Positions 54,311 through 62,306 of a stretch of DNA of 64,000 nucleotides are shown here, one piece after another. The translations under genes were made by a program, and so were the position numbers. Source of the stretch: Ferrovibrio terrae. Lineage in GTDB: Bacteria > Pseudomonadota > Alphaproteobacteria > Ferrovibrionales > Ferrovibrionaceae. The DNA is taken from the NCBI RefSeq assembly GCF_007197755.1, contig NZ_CP041636.1, positions 966,001 through 1,030,000 on the forward strand, given 5' to 3'. The number at the start of each line of letters is the position of its first letter. The first letter of the stretch is position 1. The notes below the pieces were generated by a model that saw nothing but the letters and a program-made list of their open reading frames with translations, was not told the origin of the DNA and searched no databases.

Positions 54311-54982
54311 TCAGCAGGCGCGGTAACGCACCAGATCACGCTCCAGGCAGAGGCGCAGTTCGCGGATGCCATCAGGACCGCCAATGACGCGCAGATGCCG
54401 GCGCTCCAGACGGTCATGCCCATGGGAGGCATCGTTGGCGGCGAGAACGGCAGCCGTAAAGGCCTGCACCGACTGGCCCGGCTGCGGCGCGGGCAGGGTC
54501 AGCCTGCTTGCAACCCCGGCCTGGGCGGTGAAATACGCATCTGGCGTGGCGAAATCACTGCAGCTGCCGTGCTTGGCCCATTCGCATTGCATCAGCCGCG
54601 GATCGGGCGAGTTGCACAGATGCCGGCGCAATACCGGCTCGGGCACCGGCTGCACCGGGCCGCAGTATTGCGGCCAGAGCTGCCCCGCCCGGCGCGTGGC
54701 GTATTGCGGCCACAGGCCATGCACGATCCAGCCGAAGCGGTTGTCGCGGCATTGCAGGGTCGCCCGCTTGCCCGCCGGACCGGCACAGAAGACCGGCGAC
54801 CAACTGAAACTCAGGATATAATGGTCGAAATCACTCTTCTGCCCACGCGCCTCTTCACGACCGAGATTGGGACAGGGCAACACGGTGAGCCGGTCCGGCA
54901 GGCGGCACTGCTGCTGCGCCGCTGCCGTGTCCGGCACGGCCAGCAGCAGAAACAGAAGGCCGCCTATCGCTTTCAGTCGCAT
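54311..54982 (-). CDS. Ribonuclease T2 family enzyme
   Basis: A 223-aa exported endoribonuclease (signal peptide to TAAAQ, about 23 residues). The two conserved active sites are present: CAS I in FGWIVHGLWPQ (His about 89) and CAS II in CEWAKHGSC (Lys, His). Several cysteines fit the family's disulfides. Such enzymes cleave RNA to 3'-nucleotides via 2',3'-cyclic intermediates in the periplasm. It is divergent from nth across 44 nt. Confidence 0.93.
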   Translation of the reverse strand: MRLKAIGGLLFLLLAVPDTAAAQQQCRLPDRLTVLPCPNLGREEARGQKSDFDHYILSFSWSPVFCAGPAGKRATLQCRDNRFGWIVHGLWPQYATRRAGQLWPQYCGPVQPVPEPVLRRHLCNSPDPRLMQCEWAKHGSCSDFATPDAYFTAQAGVASRLTLPAPQPGQSVQAFTAAVLAANDASHGHDRLERRHLRVIGGPDGIRELRLCLERDLVRYRAC

Positions 54983-55026
54983 CGCGGGCTAAAGATCGAC
55001 GACCAGCCCCCGTTGCACAAGCCCTC

Positions 55027-55674
55027 ATGAAGCCCGCCCAGATCGAACATTTCTTCGCCACGCTGTCGGCTGCCAATCCCGAGCCGCAGACCGAGCTGAA
55101 ATACGTCAACGCCTATACCCTGCTGGTGGCCGTGGTGCTGTCGGCGCAGGCCACCGATGTCGGCGTCAACAAGGCGACTGAGAAACTGTTCAAGACGGTG
55201 ACCACACCGGCACAGATGCTGAAGCTGGGCGAAGAAGGTTTAAAGCAGCACATCAAGACCATCGGGCTGTTCAATGCCAAGGCCAAGAACGTGATCGCGC
55301 TGTCGCAGCTGCTGATCGACCGGCATGGCGGCGAGGTACCGCGCGACCGCGAGGCGTTGCAGGACCTGCCCGGCGTCGGCCGCAAGACGGCCAATGTGGT
55401 GCTGAACGTGCTGTGGGGCGAGCCGACCATCGCAGTGGACACGCATATCTTCCGCGTCGGCAACCGCACCGGCATGGCCAAAGGCAAAACGCCTTTGGAG
55501 GTCGAGCTGAAGCTCGAGAAAGTCGTGCCGGCGAAATACCGCCAGCATGCGCATCACTGGCTGATCCTGCACGGCCGCTATATCTGCAAGGCACGCAAGC
55601 CCGACTGCTGGCGCTGCGTGGTGGCGGAAGACTGCAGCTTCAAGCCGAAGACCAAAGCGCCGGACGAGGCCTGA
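55027..55674 (+). CDS. nth: Endonuclease III (DNA glycosylase/AP lyase)
   Basis: A 215-aa base-excision repair enzyme that removes oxidised pyrimidines. The helix-hairpin-helix LPGVGRKTANVVLN carries the catalytic Lys, and VDTHIFRVGNRTGMAKG the catalytic Asp. The C-terminal 4Fe-4S ligands follow C-x6-C-x2-C-x5-C (CKARKPDCWRC...EDC). Its tail is 3 nt from the convergent monooxygenase gene. Confidence 0.97.
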   Translation: MKPAQIEHFFATLSAANPEPQTELKYVNAYTLLVAVVLSAQATDVGVNKATEKLFKTVTTPAQMLKLGEEGLKQHIKTIGLFNAKAKNVIALSQLLIDRHGGEVPRDREALQDLPGVGRKTANVVLNVLWGEPTIAVDTHIFRVGNRTGMAKGKTPLEVELKLEKVVPAKYRQHAHHWLILHGRYICKARKPDCWRCVVAEDCSFKPKTKAPDEA

Positions 55675-55677
55675 TCC

Positions 55678-56952
55678 TCAGGACAGCGCTGCAATCGCCG
55701 CCTGCAGGTCGCGCTTGTACTGCAGGAAGTCGACAAAGATGCCGTGTTCGCCGCGGTCTTCTGCGCCCCGCGCGCAGCCGGCCGCAATGCTGTCGCGGAA
55801 GGCCGAGGCCGCCGCCGGATTTTTCTCACGCGCCTTCAGATAGGCAGCGATCAGGTCGGTCTGCAGCGCACGCCCGGCCCAGCCCACTCCGGCCCCTTCA
55901 AGAAGTCCGGCGACGAACAGGTTGTTGTCGGCGGGAGGGAAGATGTTGAGATGCAGTTGCGGCGCCTGCTGCGCCGGCTGCCAGTTCAGCGCCGAAAGAT
56001 CGGCGAGGAAGGGAAACGTGATGCGATAGCCGGTGGCCAGCAGCACCAGATCGACCTTGTCCTCAACGCCGTCGGCGAAGACAACAGTCTCGTCGCGCAA
56101 TTCGCGGACCGGCTTGCGTAAACTCACATCGCCCTGCCCCAGATGCTGCAGCACCAGGGAATTGACGATCGGCGTGCGATCATACAGGCGATGTTGCGGC
56201 CGTGGCAGGCCGAAGCGTTCGGGCGGGCCGACCAGCAGGCGCAGCAGCGGCTCATGCAGCATGGCGCGCAGCTTTTTCGGCAGGATGAATCGCCTCGGCT
56301 TGTGATTGCTCTCGTCAGCCGGCTTGCCGGCGATGAATTTCGGCACAAAGTGATTGCCGCCGCGCACGCTCCACAGCACGCGTTTGGCGCGATGGATGGC
56401 GTCGACCACGATGTCGCAGCCGGTATTGCCCATGCCGACCACCAGCACGGTTTTATCCTCGAAAATATCCGGCGTGCGGTAGTCCTTGGCATGCATGACC
56501 CGGCCACTGAACGCGCCGGGCATCTTCGGCAGCAGCGGATCTGTCAGATGGCCGTTGGCGATCACCACGCCGGCGTAATCTCTGGTGCTGCCATCGCTGA
56601 AGCTGGCGCGCCAGCCCTCGCCGTCGCGTGCCAGCGCCTGCACCGAGGTGTTGAAGCGGATCAGCGGCGTGAGGCCGAAATGGCTGGCGTAATCGCGCAG
56701 GTATTGCAGCACCTGGGCATGGCCGGGATAGGCTGGCCATGCCGCCGGCATCGGAAAATCGGCGAAGGCCGTGGTTTTTTTCGACGAGATCAGATGCGTC
56801 GAGGCATAGACCGCGCTGGACTCCGCGCCATAAAGCCATTGCCCGCCGACATCGGCATGCCGCTCCACGGCTTCGACGGCGAGGCCGGCCTGTCTGAAGC
56901 TTTTCATCGCAGCCAACCCGGCCGGGCCGGCTCCGATTACCAGATACGTCAT
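55678..56952 (-). CDS. Flavin-containing monooxygenase
   Basis: A 424-aa FAD/NADPH monooxygenase-like enzyme. The FAD-binding GAGPAGLA (residues 7-14), the FMO fingerprint-like FADFPMPAAWPAYPGHAQVL and the NADPH-binding VVGMGNTGCDIVVDAI, followed by LLATGYRITFPFLADL, are in order. It oxidises a soft nucleophile or acts as a Baeyer-Villiger enzyme. The ATG at 56952 overlaps the epimerase stop (ATGA). It is the last gene of symporter-epimerase-FMO. Confidence 0.9.
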   Translation of the reverse strand: MTYLVIGAGPAGLAAMKSFRQAGLAVEAVERHADVGGQWLYGAESSAVYASTHLISSKKTTAFADFPMPAAWPAYPGHAQVLQYLRDYASHFGLTPLIRFNTSVQALARDGEGWRASFSDGSTRDYAGVVIANGHLTDPLLPKMPGAFSGRVMHAKDYRTPDIFEDKTVLVVGMGNTGCDIVVDAIHRAKRVLWSVRGGNHFVPKFIAGKPADESNHKPRRFILPKKLRAMLHEPLLRLLVGPPERFGLPRPQHRLYDRTPIVNSLVLQHLGQGDVSLRKPVRELRDETVVFADGVEDKVDLVLLATGYRITFPFLADLSALNWQPAQQAPQLHLNIFPPADNNLFVAGLLEGAGVGWAGRALQTDLIAAYLKAREKNPAAASAFRDSIAAGCARGAEDRGEHGIFVDFLQYKRDLQAAIAALS

Positions 56953-57893
56953 GCGCCGGTCGCCTTTGCATAGCGTTCGAACACCGCGACGGCATTGAGC
57001 TGCGGCACATAGCCGAAACCGCTTTTGAGCTGCGCGTTGTCGAGCACGGGACGGTACTGGATGAACTTCACATGCTGCGGCCCGAGCCTGGTGGCGCCCA
57101 GCAGGTTCAGCAGCCACAGCGCTGCCTTCAGCAGTGCCGGCGGAAGCGCCAGATAGGGTTTGCGCAAGCGTGCCGCGATCTGCGCCAGGCTGAGCGTGCC
57201 GTCACCGGCGAGATTGAATACGCCGGCCGGGCCGCCGCGCGCCGCCCTGAGCAAAGCCGCGATCACGTCGCTGTCGGCGATCAGCGAGAACGGCGTGGCG
57301 GTACCGGTGAGGCCGAGCACCAGCGGACGGCGGAACATCGCGGTGATCTGGTTGGCCGTGCCCGGCCCCAGCACGGTGCAGGGCCGGAACACCGTCTGCT
57401 GCAACTCGGGATGCTCGGTGCGCCAGCGTGCCAGCAGCTCCTCGACCAGCCGCTTGTTGCGCGCATAGGCAAAATCCTCGTTGCCGCGCAAGGTATCGCT
57501 TTCACGCAGCGGCACCGGATTGTCCGGGTGATAGCCATAGGCCGCGCCACTGGAGGTGACGACCAGATGCTGCACGCCGGCAGCCAGGCAGGCGCGCAGC
57601 ACATTTTCAGTGCCTTTGACGTCGATCTCGTAGTCGCGCTGCTCGTCGCCGCCGGCCGCCACCACGGAGGCCAGATGCACCACGCACTGCGGCCGATGCC
57701 GCAGCAGGTGATCGGTGAGCGCGGCATCGCGGATATCGCCGGCGATATAGGTGACATTCGGCAGGCGCTCGGCCGCCGGCACCTCGCGCAGGTCGAAGGC
57801 GATCACCGGCGCTGCTTCACCTGCCAGCGCCGCCAGCAGCCCGCGTCCGATGAAGCCGGCCGCGCCGGTGACGAGAATGCCGGCATTGCTCAT
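56949..57893 (-). CDS. NAD(P)-dependent epimerase/dehydratase (extended SDR)
   Basis: A 314-aa extended short-chain dehydrogenase. GAAGFIGRGLL (about 10-20) binds NAD(P), YARNKRLVEE carries the Tyr-x3-Lys catalytic pair and VVTSSGAAYG the Ser. Substrate unknown; its fusion of position with an FMO and a bile-acid-type symporter suggests it handles a steroid or terpenoid-like molecule. ATGA overlaps at both ends couple it to its neighbours. Confidence 0.9.
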   Translation of the reverse strand: MSNAGILVTGAAGFIGRGLLAALAGEAAPVIAFDLREVPAAERLPNVTYIAGDIRDAALTDHLLRHRPQCVVHLASVVAAGGDEQRDYEIDVKGTENVLRACLAAGVQHLVVTSSGAAYGYHPDNPVPLRESDTLRGNEDFAYARNKRLVEELLARWRTEHPELQQTVFRPCTVLGPGTANQITAMFRRPLVLGLTGTATPFSLIADSDVIAALLRAARGGPAGVFNLAGDGTLSLAQIAARLRKPYLALPPALLKAALWLLNLLGATRLGPQHVKFIQYRPVLDNAQLKSGFGYVPQLNAVAVFERYAKATGA

Positions 57894-58807
57894 GGCGTTG
57901 CCTCGCGCGCATCGCTGCGTTTCCACAGCGTCGCCAGCAGCACGCCGGAGACGATATGCCAGATGCCCCAGCCGGCAGCGATCAGCGCCGCGCCACCCAG
58001 CGCATCGAACTGGTTGAGGATCAGCGCAAGGCCGAGGCCGGAATTCTGCATGCCGATCTCGATGGTGACGGCGCGCGTATCTGGCCTGTTCATGCGGATC
58101 GCCTTCGCCGCCAGCCAGCCCAGTGCGAGCGCCGCCGCATTGTGCAGCACCACCAGCGGGATGATGTCGGCCAGGAAGGTAAGCAGGTATCGCCCGTTGG
58201 CAATCGTGGTCGCCAGGATGAACAGGATCAGCACCAGCCACGACAGGATCTGGAATGGCCGGCGCAGGCGTGCGGCCAGCTGCGGCGCCCAGTGCGCCAG
58301 CGCCATGCCCAGCAGCATCGGCATGCCGAGGATCAGGATGGTCTGGGCCAGAAACGGTCCGGCCTCGATATTCACCTGCCGCAGCAAGGCTGCCGTGGCG
58401 GGATTGAGCGAGGCCCAGAGCAGGATGTTGAGCGGCGTGGCGACAATCGCCACCACGCTGGACAGACCGGTCATGCAGACCGACAAAGCCGTGTTGCCAC
58501 GACCCATATGGGTGATCAGGTTCGACAGGTTGCCGCCCGGACAGGCACCGACGATGATCATGCCGAGTGCCACGCTGGGCTGCGGCTGGAGGATCATGGT
58601 CATGGCCCAGGTCAGCGCCGGCAGCAGCAGGGTCTGCGCCGCCAGGCCGGTCAGCGGCGCCAGCGGCCGGCGCAACACGTCGGCGAAATCGCCGAGGCGC
58701 AGATCGAGCGCGACGCCGAACATGATCAGCGCCAGCACCAGCCCCAGGATGGTCTGGCCGGTTGAATCGATCTGGATCAGCACGGCGTCGATGGACGCGT
58801 CGGCCAT
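57890..58807 (-). CDS. Bile acid:sodium symporter family protein
   Basis: A 305-aa inner-membrane transporter of the BASS/ASBT family with about nine helices. Conserved IVGACPGGNLSNLITHMGRG (crossover region near residue 92) and IEIGMQNSGLGLALIL are seen. ACPGGNLSN is characteristic of the Na+ sites. It imports an anionic organic molecule, often a bile acid or pantoate-like compound. GGGAGGA stands 7 nt before ATG 58807. First gene of the coupled operon. Confidence 0.92.
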   Translation of the reverse strand: MADASIDAVLIQIDSTGQTILGLVLALIMFGVALDLRLGDFADVLRRPLAPLTGLAAQTLLLPALTWAMTMILQPQPSVALGMIIVGACPGGNLSNLITHMGRGNTALSVCMTGLSSVVAIVATPLNILLWASLNPATAALLRQVNIEAGPFLAQTILILGMPMLLGMALAHWAPQLAARLRRPFQILSWLVLILFILATTIANGRYLLTFLADIIPLVVLHNAAALALGWLAAKAIRMNRPDTRAVTIEIGMQNSGLGLALILNQFDALGGAALIAAGWGIWHIVSGVLLATLWKRSDAREATP

Positions 58808-58947
58808 GATTTCCTCCCGGGACCCGCGCTCCTGTCCAGCCCTGTTGTTTCGGCCGGTTTGCTGGGTCATTCTGCGGCAGAAACGCGCAGCGGGCGATGG
58901 CCGCAGACGACAGCGGCTGTCCGGTTGCGCCAAAAGCCGAGGAAGAG

Positions 58948-59994
58948 ATGGGCGCGGACGTGAGTTCCCGCAGCGTTGCCACCGGCTATGTCCGCACCCT
59001 GCTGGATGCGGTGCAGGACAGCGCGTATGCGCCGCGCCGGGTCGGCAGCGCCGCCGTGCTGGCCGAGGCCGGCTTCGCCGCCAACCTGCCGGACACGCCG
59101 CGCCTGCCGCATGACGTGGTCTCGGCGATCTGGCTGGCGGCCCTGCGCCTGACCGGCGATGCGCAGCTTGGCCTGCATGTCGGCGAGCAGGTGCGGCCCG
59201 GTTCCTTCGATGCGCTGGGCCAGCTGCTGATGACCTGCGCCACGCTGGGCGAAGCCGCCGAGCAGGCCGATCGTTTCGCGGCGCTGGTCGGCGGCGGCGG
59301 GCGGTTCGCGGCCAGGAAAGAAGCCGACGCCGGCATTCGCCTGCTGTATCTGCCCTTCGATCCCGACTGGCCCTGCCGCCGCCAGCGCGTGGAAGCCGTG
59401 CTGACTGCGACGCTGACCTTTACGCGCTGGCTGAGCGGCACCACCATCGTGCCGCGCGCGGTGCGCTTCCGTCATGATGCACCGGACAGTCTGGCCGAGC
59501 ATCGCCGCATCTTCGGCATGACGCCGGATTTCAATGCTGAAGACGACTCACTGCTGCTCGGGCCGGATACGCTCGGCCTGCCGGTCCGCCAGGCCAATCC
59601 CGGGCTCAAAGCCGTGCTCTCAGGCTATGTGCAGGCCGAACTGGCGCGGCTGAACGACGACGATCCGCTGCGCGGCCGGCTGGCCGACAGCTTGCGCGCG
59701 GCACTTGCGGCCGGCCAATCGCCCGGCATCGAGGCGGCAGCCGAAACGCTGGGGCTGACGCCGCGCACCCTGCAGCGCCGGCTGGCCGAGCGCGACACCA
59801 GTTTCCAGGCCGAAGCGAGCACGCTGCGCTGTGCACTGGCCAAGGACCTGCTGCGCGGCGATCCATCGCTCAGCATCGCCGGCATCGCGGCGCGGCTCGG
59901 CTTTGCCGATGTCGCCAATTTCCACCGGGCCTTCAAAAGCTGGACCGGTGCGACGCCATCGCAATGGCGTGATGCGGAGAGGGAACAGCCATGA
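58948..59994 (+). CDS. AraC family regulator, divergent from the symporter operon
   Basis: A ~348-aa regulator with an N-terminal arabinose-binding-like domain (AAVLAEAGFAANL, GLHVGEQVRPGSFDALGQLL) and a C-terminal AraC DNA-binding region (IEAAAETLGLTPRTLQRRLA; SIAGIAARLGFADVANFHRA; FKSWTGATPSQWR). OruR/ArgR-like architecture. The ATG at 58948 follows GAGGA; ATG at 58897 is an alternative. The likely target is the divergent symporter operon. The PIN-like gene overlaps its stop. Confidence 0.9.
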   Translation: MGADVSSRSVATGYVRTLLDAVQDSAYAPRRVGSAAVLAEAGFAANLPDTPRLPHDVVSAIWLAALRLTGDAQLGLHVGEQVRPGSFDALGQLLMTCATLGEAAEQADRFAALVGGGGRFAARKEADAGIRLLYLPFDPDWPCRRQRVEAVLTATLTFTRWLSGTTIVPRAVRFRHDAPDSLAEHRRIFGMTPDFNAEDDSLLLGPDTLGLPVRQANPGLKAVLSGYVQAELARLNDDDPLRGRLADSLRAALAAGQSPGIEAAAETLGLTPRTLQRRLAERDTSFQAEASTLRCALAKDLLRGDPSLSIAGIAARLGFADVANFHRAFKSWTGATPSQWRDAEREQP

Positions 59995-60356
59995 CGCGCG
60001 TGATGTTCGACAGCAACGCCTATGATGCGATCCTGCGGCACGGTGATGCCGAACGGATCGAAGCCGAGATGTTCAGCGTCATCACGACGGCAGCCCAGGA
60101 AGACGAGCTGCGCCAGATCACCGATCCGGCGCGGCGCGTGGCATTGCTGGAGATATTTCATGCCCTGCATGCCGCAACAGCCGAGGTTTCCGCCGACTGG
60201 GATGCCGCACGCGACAGCATCATCGGCAAGGCGGCGGCCGAGCATTGCGACCTGCTGGTGACGGACGACAGGGAACTGACGCAGCGGCTCGCTGTACAGG
60301 CGCCGAAGCTGCGCGTGCTGTCTTACAGCGACTTCCGCGCCGAGTTTCTGCTTTAA
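59991..60356 (+). CDS. PIN-domain-like protein
   Basis: A 121-aa protein with PIN-like hallmarks: an N-terminal acidic strand MFDSNAYDAIL and later LLVTDDRELTQRL with the C-terminal acidic pair. The middle region lacks the usual Glu cluster of VapC toxins and no antitoxin gene is adjacent, so this may be a non-toxin PIN relative. Its ATG overlaps the AraC stop (ATGA), so it is translated with that regulator. Confidence 0.7.
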   Translation: MTRVMFDSNAYDAILRHGDAERIEAEMFSVITTAAQEDELRQITDPARRVALLEIFHALHAATAEVSADWDAARDSIIGKAAAEHCDLLVTDDRELTQRLAVQAPKLRVLSYSDFRAEFLL

Positions 60357-60369
60357 GACAACTTGCTGA

Positions 60370-60816
60370 TTAAGACATCGGCCGCTGCGGTTGCGGCTGC
60401 GGTGGCGTTTTCAGCAAGGCCGCGAGGCAGTCGCTGTCGTCGATGGTCTGGCCGCGCACGCGGCTCAGCACCTGCGCATGGCTGACGCGCAGGCGGCTGG
60501 CCGTGTCATCGGGATAGAGGAACAGCAGCAGGGTGCAGCGCGGCGCTTCGGCCTGGTACTGCCAGACCTCGCCCGGCGGTTCACGGCGCAGGGTGGTCGG
60601 CGCGCCAAATAGCACGCGGGCTTCGGCGGCGGTCTTGCGCACCACATCGGCGCTGAGCGGCCGGCGCGGCGGCTCGTCGGGCTTCTGGTGCACCAGCGAG
60701 AGATCGAGCTCCTCGCCAGGCAGTACGCCTGTGGTGGCGGGCGATGTCGGGCGGCCACCGCAGGCGGCAAGCGCAACGATCAGGCACAGGACAAAAAGAA
60801 TGCGCGGCGTTTTCAC
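60370..60816 (-). CDS. Small lipoprotein, unknown
   Basis: A 148-aa predicted lipoprotein (LAACGG, Cys19). The mature part has a short helical segment (LSADVVRKTAAEARVLFGAP) resembling SmpA/BamE-like fragments, an aromatic strand (GEVWQYQ) and a Pro/Gln-rich tail. Assignment to BamE is not supported by signature residues. Likely an outer-membrane-associated lipoprotein with unknown role. Confidence 0.7.
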   Translation of the reverse strand: MKTPRILFVLCLIVALAACGGRPTSPATTGVLPGEELDLSLVHQKPDEPPRRPLSADVVRKTAAEARVLFGAPTTLRREPPGEVWQYQAEAPRCTLLLFLYPDDTASRLRVSHAQVLSRVRGQTIDDSDCLAALLKTPPQPQPQRPMS

Positions 60817-60852
60817 GCCGCGCAGCTTAAACGCACGTTATGTGCAGAACAA

Positions 60853-61560
60853 CTATTCAGCAGCAGCCGGCGACGCCAGACGGCCGCCCGAAGCGACGGT
60901 CTGCACGGTGCCGGAAATCTCGCCGCCGCATTCGATCTCGACCTGGCCATAGGCAATCTCGCCCGAAACCTTGCCAGAACCGCGGATCAGCAGGCGGCCG
61001 CGCACACTGAGGCGGCCTTCGAAACGGCCGCGGATCTCGGCTTCTTCCACTTCGGCCGAGCCCTTGAACTGGCCGGTCTCGGTGATCTCGACAAAACGGC
61101 TTTCGGTGAGCTGGGCCTCGACGCGGCCTTCCACAACGACCTTGTCGCAGGCGGTGATCTGGCCGCTGAGGCTGATCTCGCGGCCAATCAGCAGAACCTT
61201 CGGCTCGGCGTGGTTGTCGGAACGCGCCGGCGTGGCGGGAGCAGCACCGGCAGTCGCCTGCACCAGGGCCTTGGGCGCCAAATCCATCGGACGCTTGGCG
61301 ATCTCGGGGCGGAAGGTCGGGGTCGGCGGATTGGTGTCGGACATGGTGGCGGCTCCTGCAGTTGTAACGGAGGGAAGAACGGGTTTCCCAATCGAGCGAA
61401 GATGGCTCGGCATCGGCGGCAGTTCGTCATCGCCGGTCTTGGCCGGCGCGGCGGACAACCCAGGCTGTTTCGGCTCGATCGGCTTGAGCTCAGCCTGGAC
61501 CGGAGGGGCCGGCGGCATCATCGCGGCACTGTCGGTGCTCGGCTTCTTGCGACCAAACAT
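60853..61560 (-). CDS. Bactofilin with a long N-terminal extension
   Basis: A 235-aa protein whose C-terminal ~110 residues are the bactofilin (DUF583) beta-helix: LIGREISLSGQI, VVVEGRVEAQL, GQFKGSAEVEEAEIRGRFEG. Bactofilins polymerise into filaments that localise cell-wall and appendage factors. The N-terminal ~120 residues are low-complexity, Pro/Ala-rich and much longer than usual, and may be a targeting or partner-binding tail. Start ATG 61560. Confidence 0.9.
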   Translation of the reverse strand: MFGRKKPSTDSAAMMPPAPPVQAELKPIEPKQPGLSAAPAKTGDDELPPMPSHLRSIGKPVLPSVTTAGAATMSDTNPPTPTFRPEIAKRPMDLAPKALVQATAGAAPATPARSDNHAEPKVLLIGREISLSGQITACDKVVVEGRVEAQLTESRFVEITETGQFKGSAEVEEAEIRGRFEGRLSVRGRLLIRGSGKVSGEIAYGQVEIECGGEISGTVQTVASGGRLASPAAAE

Positions 61561-61628
61561 GGGCGGTCTCCTCTGATCCCCTAGATGCACGGCCCGGCAT
61601 TCACAACCCGCACTGCCGGAATTTCAGG

Positions 61629-62306
61629 TCAACCCGTTGCCCGCAACCGTTTGAAGACGTGGACCATGAACGCGGTTGCCACAATCGGGACGAGAAAATT
61701 TACGAGCGGAATGGTTAACAGAAGGACAATAAGCACGCCGCAGAGCCATACATCGCCCCGGCGGCGACGGCGCAGCTGGGTTGCCTCGACGCGCGGCTGA
61801 TAGCGGAAGGCGACTGCTTCAAAGTATTCCCGCCCGACCAGATAGCCGTTCACCAGCAGCGACAGGCCATAGAGCAGCGGCGGGAAGAACAGCAGGATGG
61901 CATAAAGCGGCAGCAGCAGGATATTGACCACAAGAACGACGCCGAGAAAGCGCAACGCGCTCCACACCGCCGGCAGCGTGGCCAGCGGCCGGCCTGGTTC
62001 CTCACCGGCGTAATAGCGACGTTCAACCGCATCGGCGATATCGTCCAGAAACAGGCCGATCGCCGCCGTCATCACGGCCGGGAACAGCAGCATCATGCCC
62101 AGCAGGGAACCGAGGCTGGACAGGGCGGCAATCGCCCAGTCGAGCCAGGCGTAGCCAGTGGCAGGCACCACCAGCAGGGCGGACCACAACCCGACGCCCA
62201 GCAGCACGAACACGACCAGGCTGACCAGCAGCGACTTCACCAGCACGCTGCGGAAGGCAGGGTCGGGAAGCTGCGCCAGCGCGCGCCGGAACGAGGCCGC
62301 GATCAT
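61629..62306 (-). CDS. EI24/CysZ-like membrane protein
   Basis: A 225-aa inner-membrane protein with about six hydrophobic segments and the EI24/CysZ pattern: LVVNILLLPLYAILLFFPPL and YLVGREYFEAVAFRYQP. CysZ proteins take up sulfate; other EI24 members have no known substrate. Since a full CysTWA system exists elsewhere in the window, sulfate transport is possible but not assured. Overlaps the amidase stop by 4 nt (ATGA), so the two genes are coupled. Confidence 0.85.
   Translation of the reverse strand: MIAASFRRALAQLPDPAFRSVLVKSLLVSLVVFVLLGVGLWSALLVVPATGYAWLDWAIAALSSLGSLLGMMLLFPAVMTAAIGLFLDDIADAVERRYYAGEEPGRPLATLPAVWSALRFLGVVLVVNILLLPLYAILLFFPPLLYGLSLLVNGYLVGREYFEAVAFRYQPRVEATQLRRRRRGDVWLCGVLIVLLLTIPLVNFLVPIVATAFMVHVFKRLRATG

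Noticed and set aside
57072-59114. A long plus-strand frame across the epimerase and symporter genes
   Set aside because: Low-complexity Arg/Ala/Gln composition and no domain; three well-supported genes occupy the other strand.
59991-60356. VapBC toxin-antitoxin pair
   Set aside because: There is a PIN-like gene but no antitoxin-like gene adjacent; it overlaps a chromosomal AraC gene instead.
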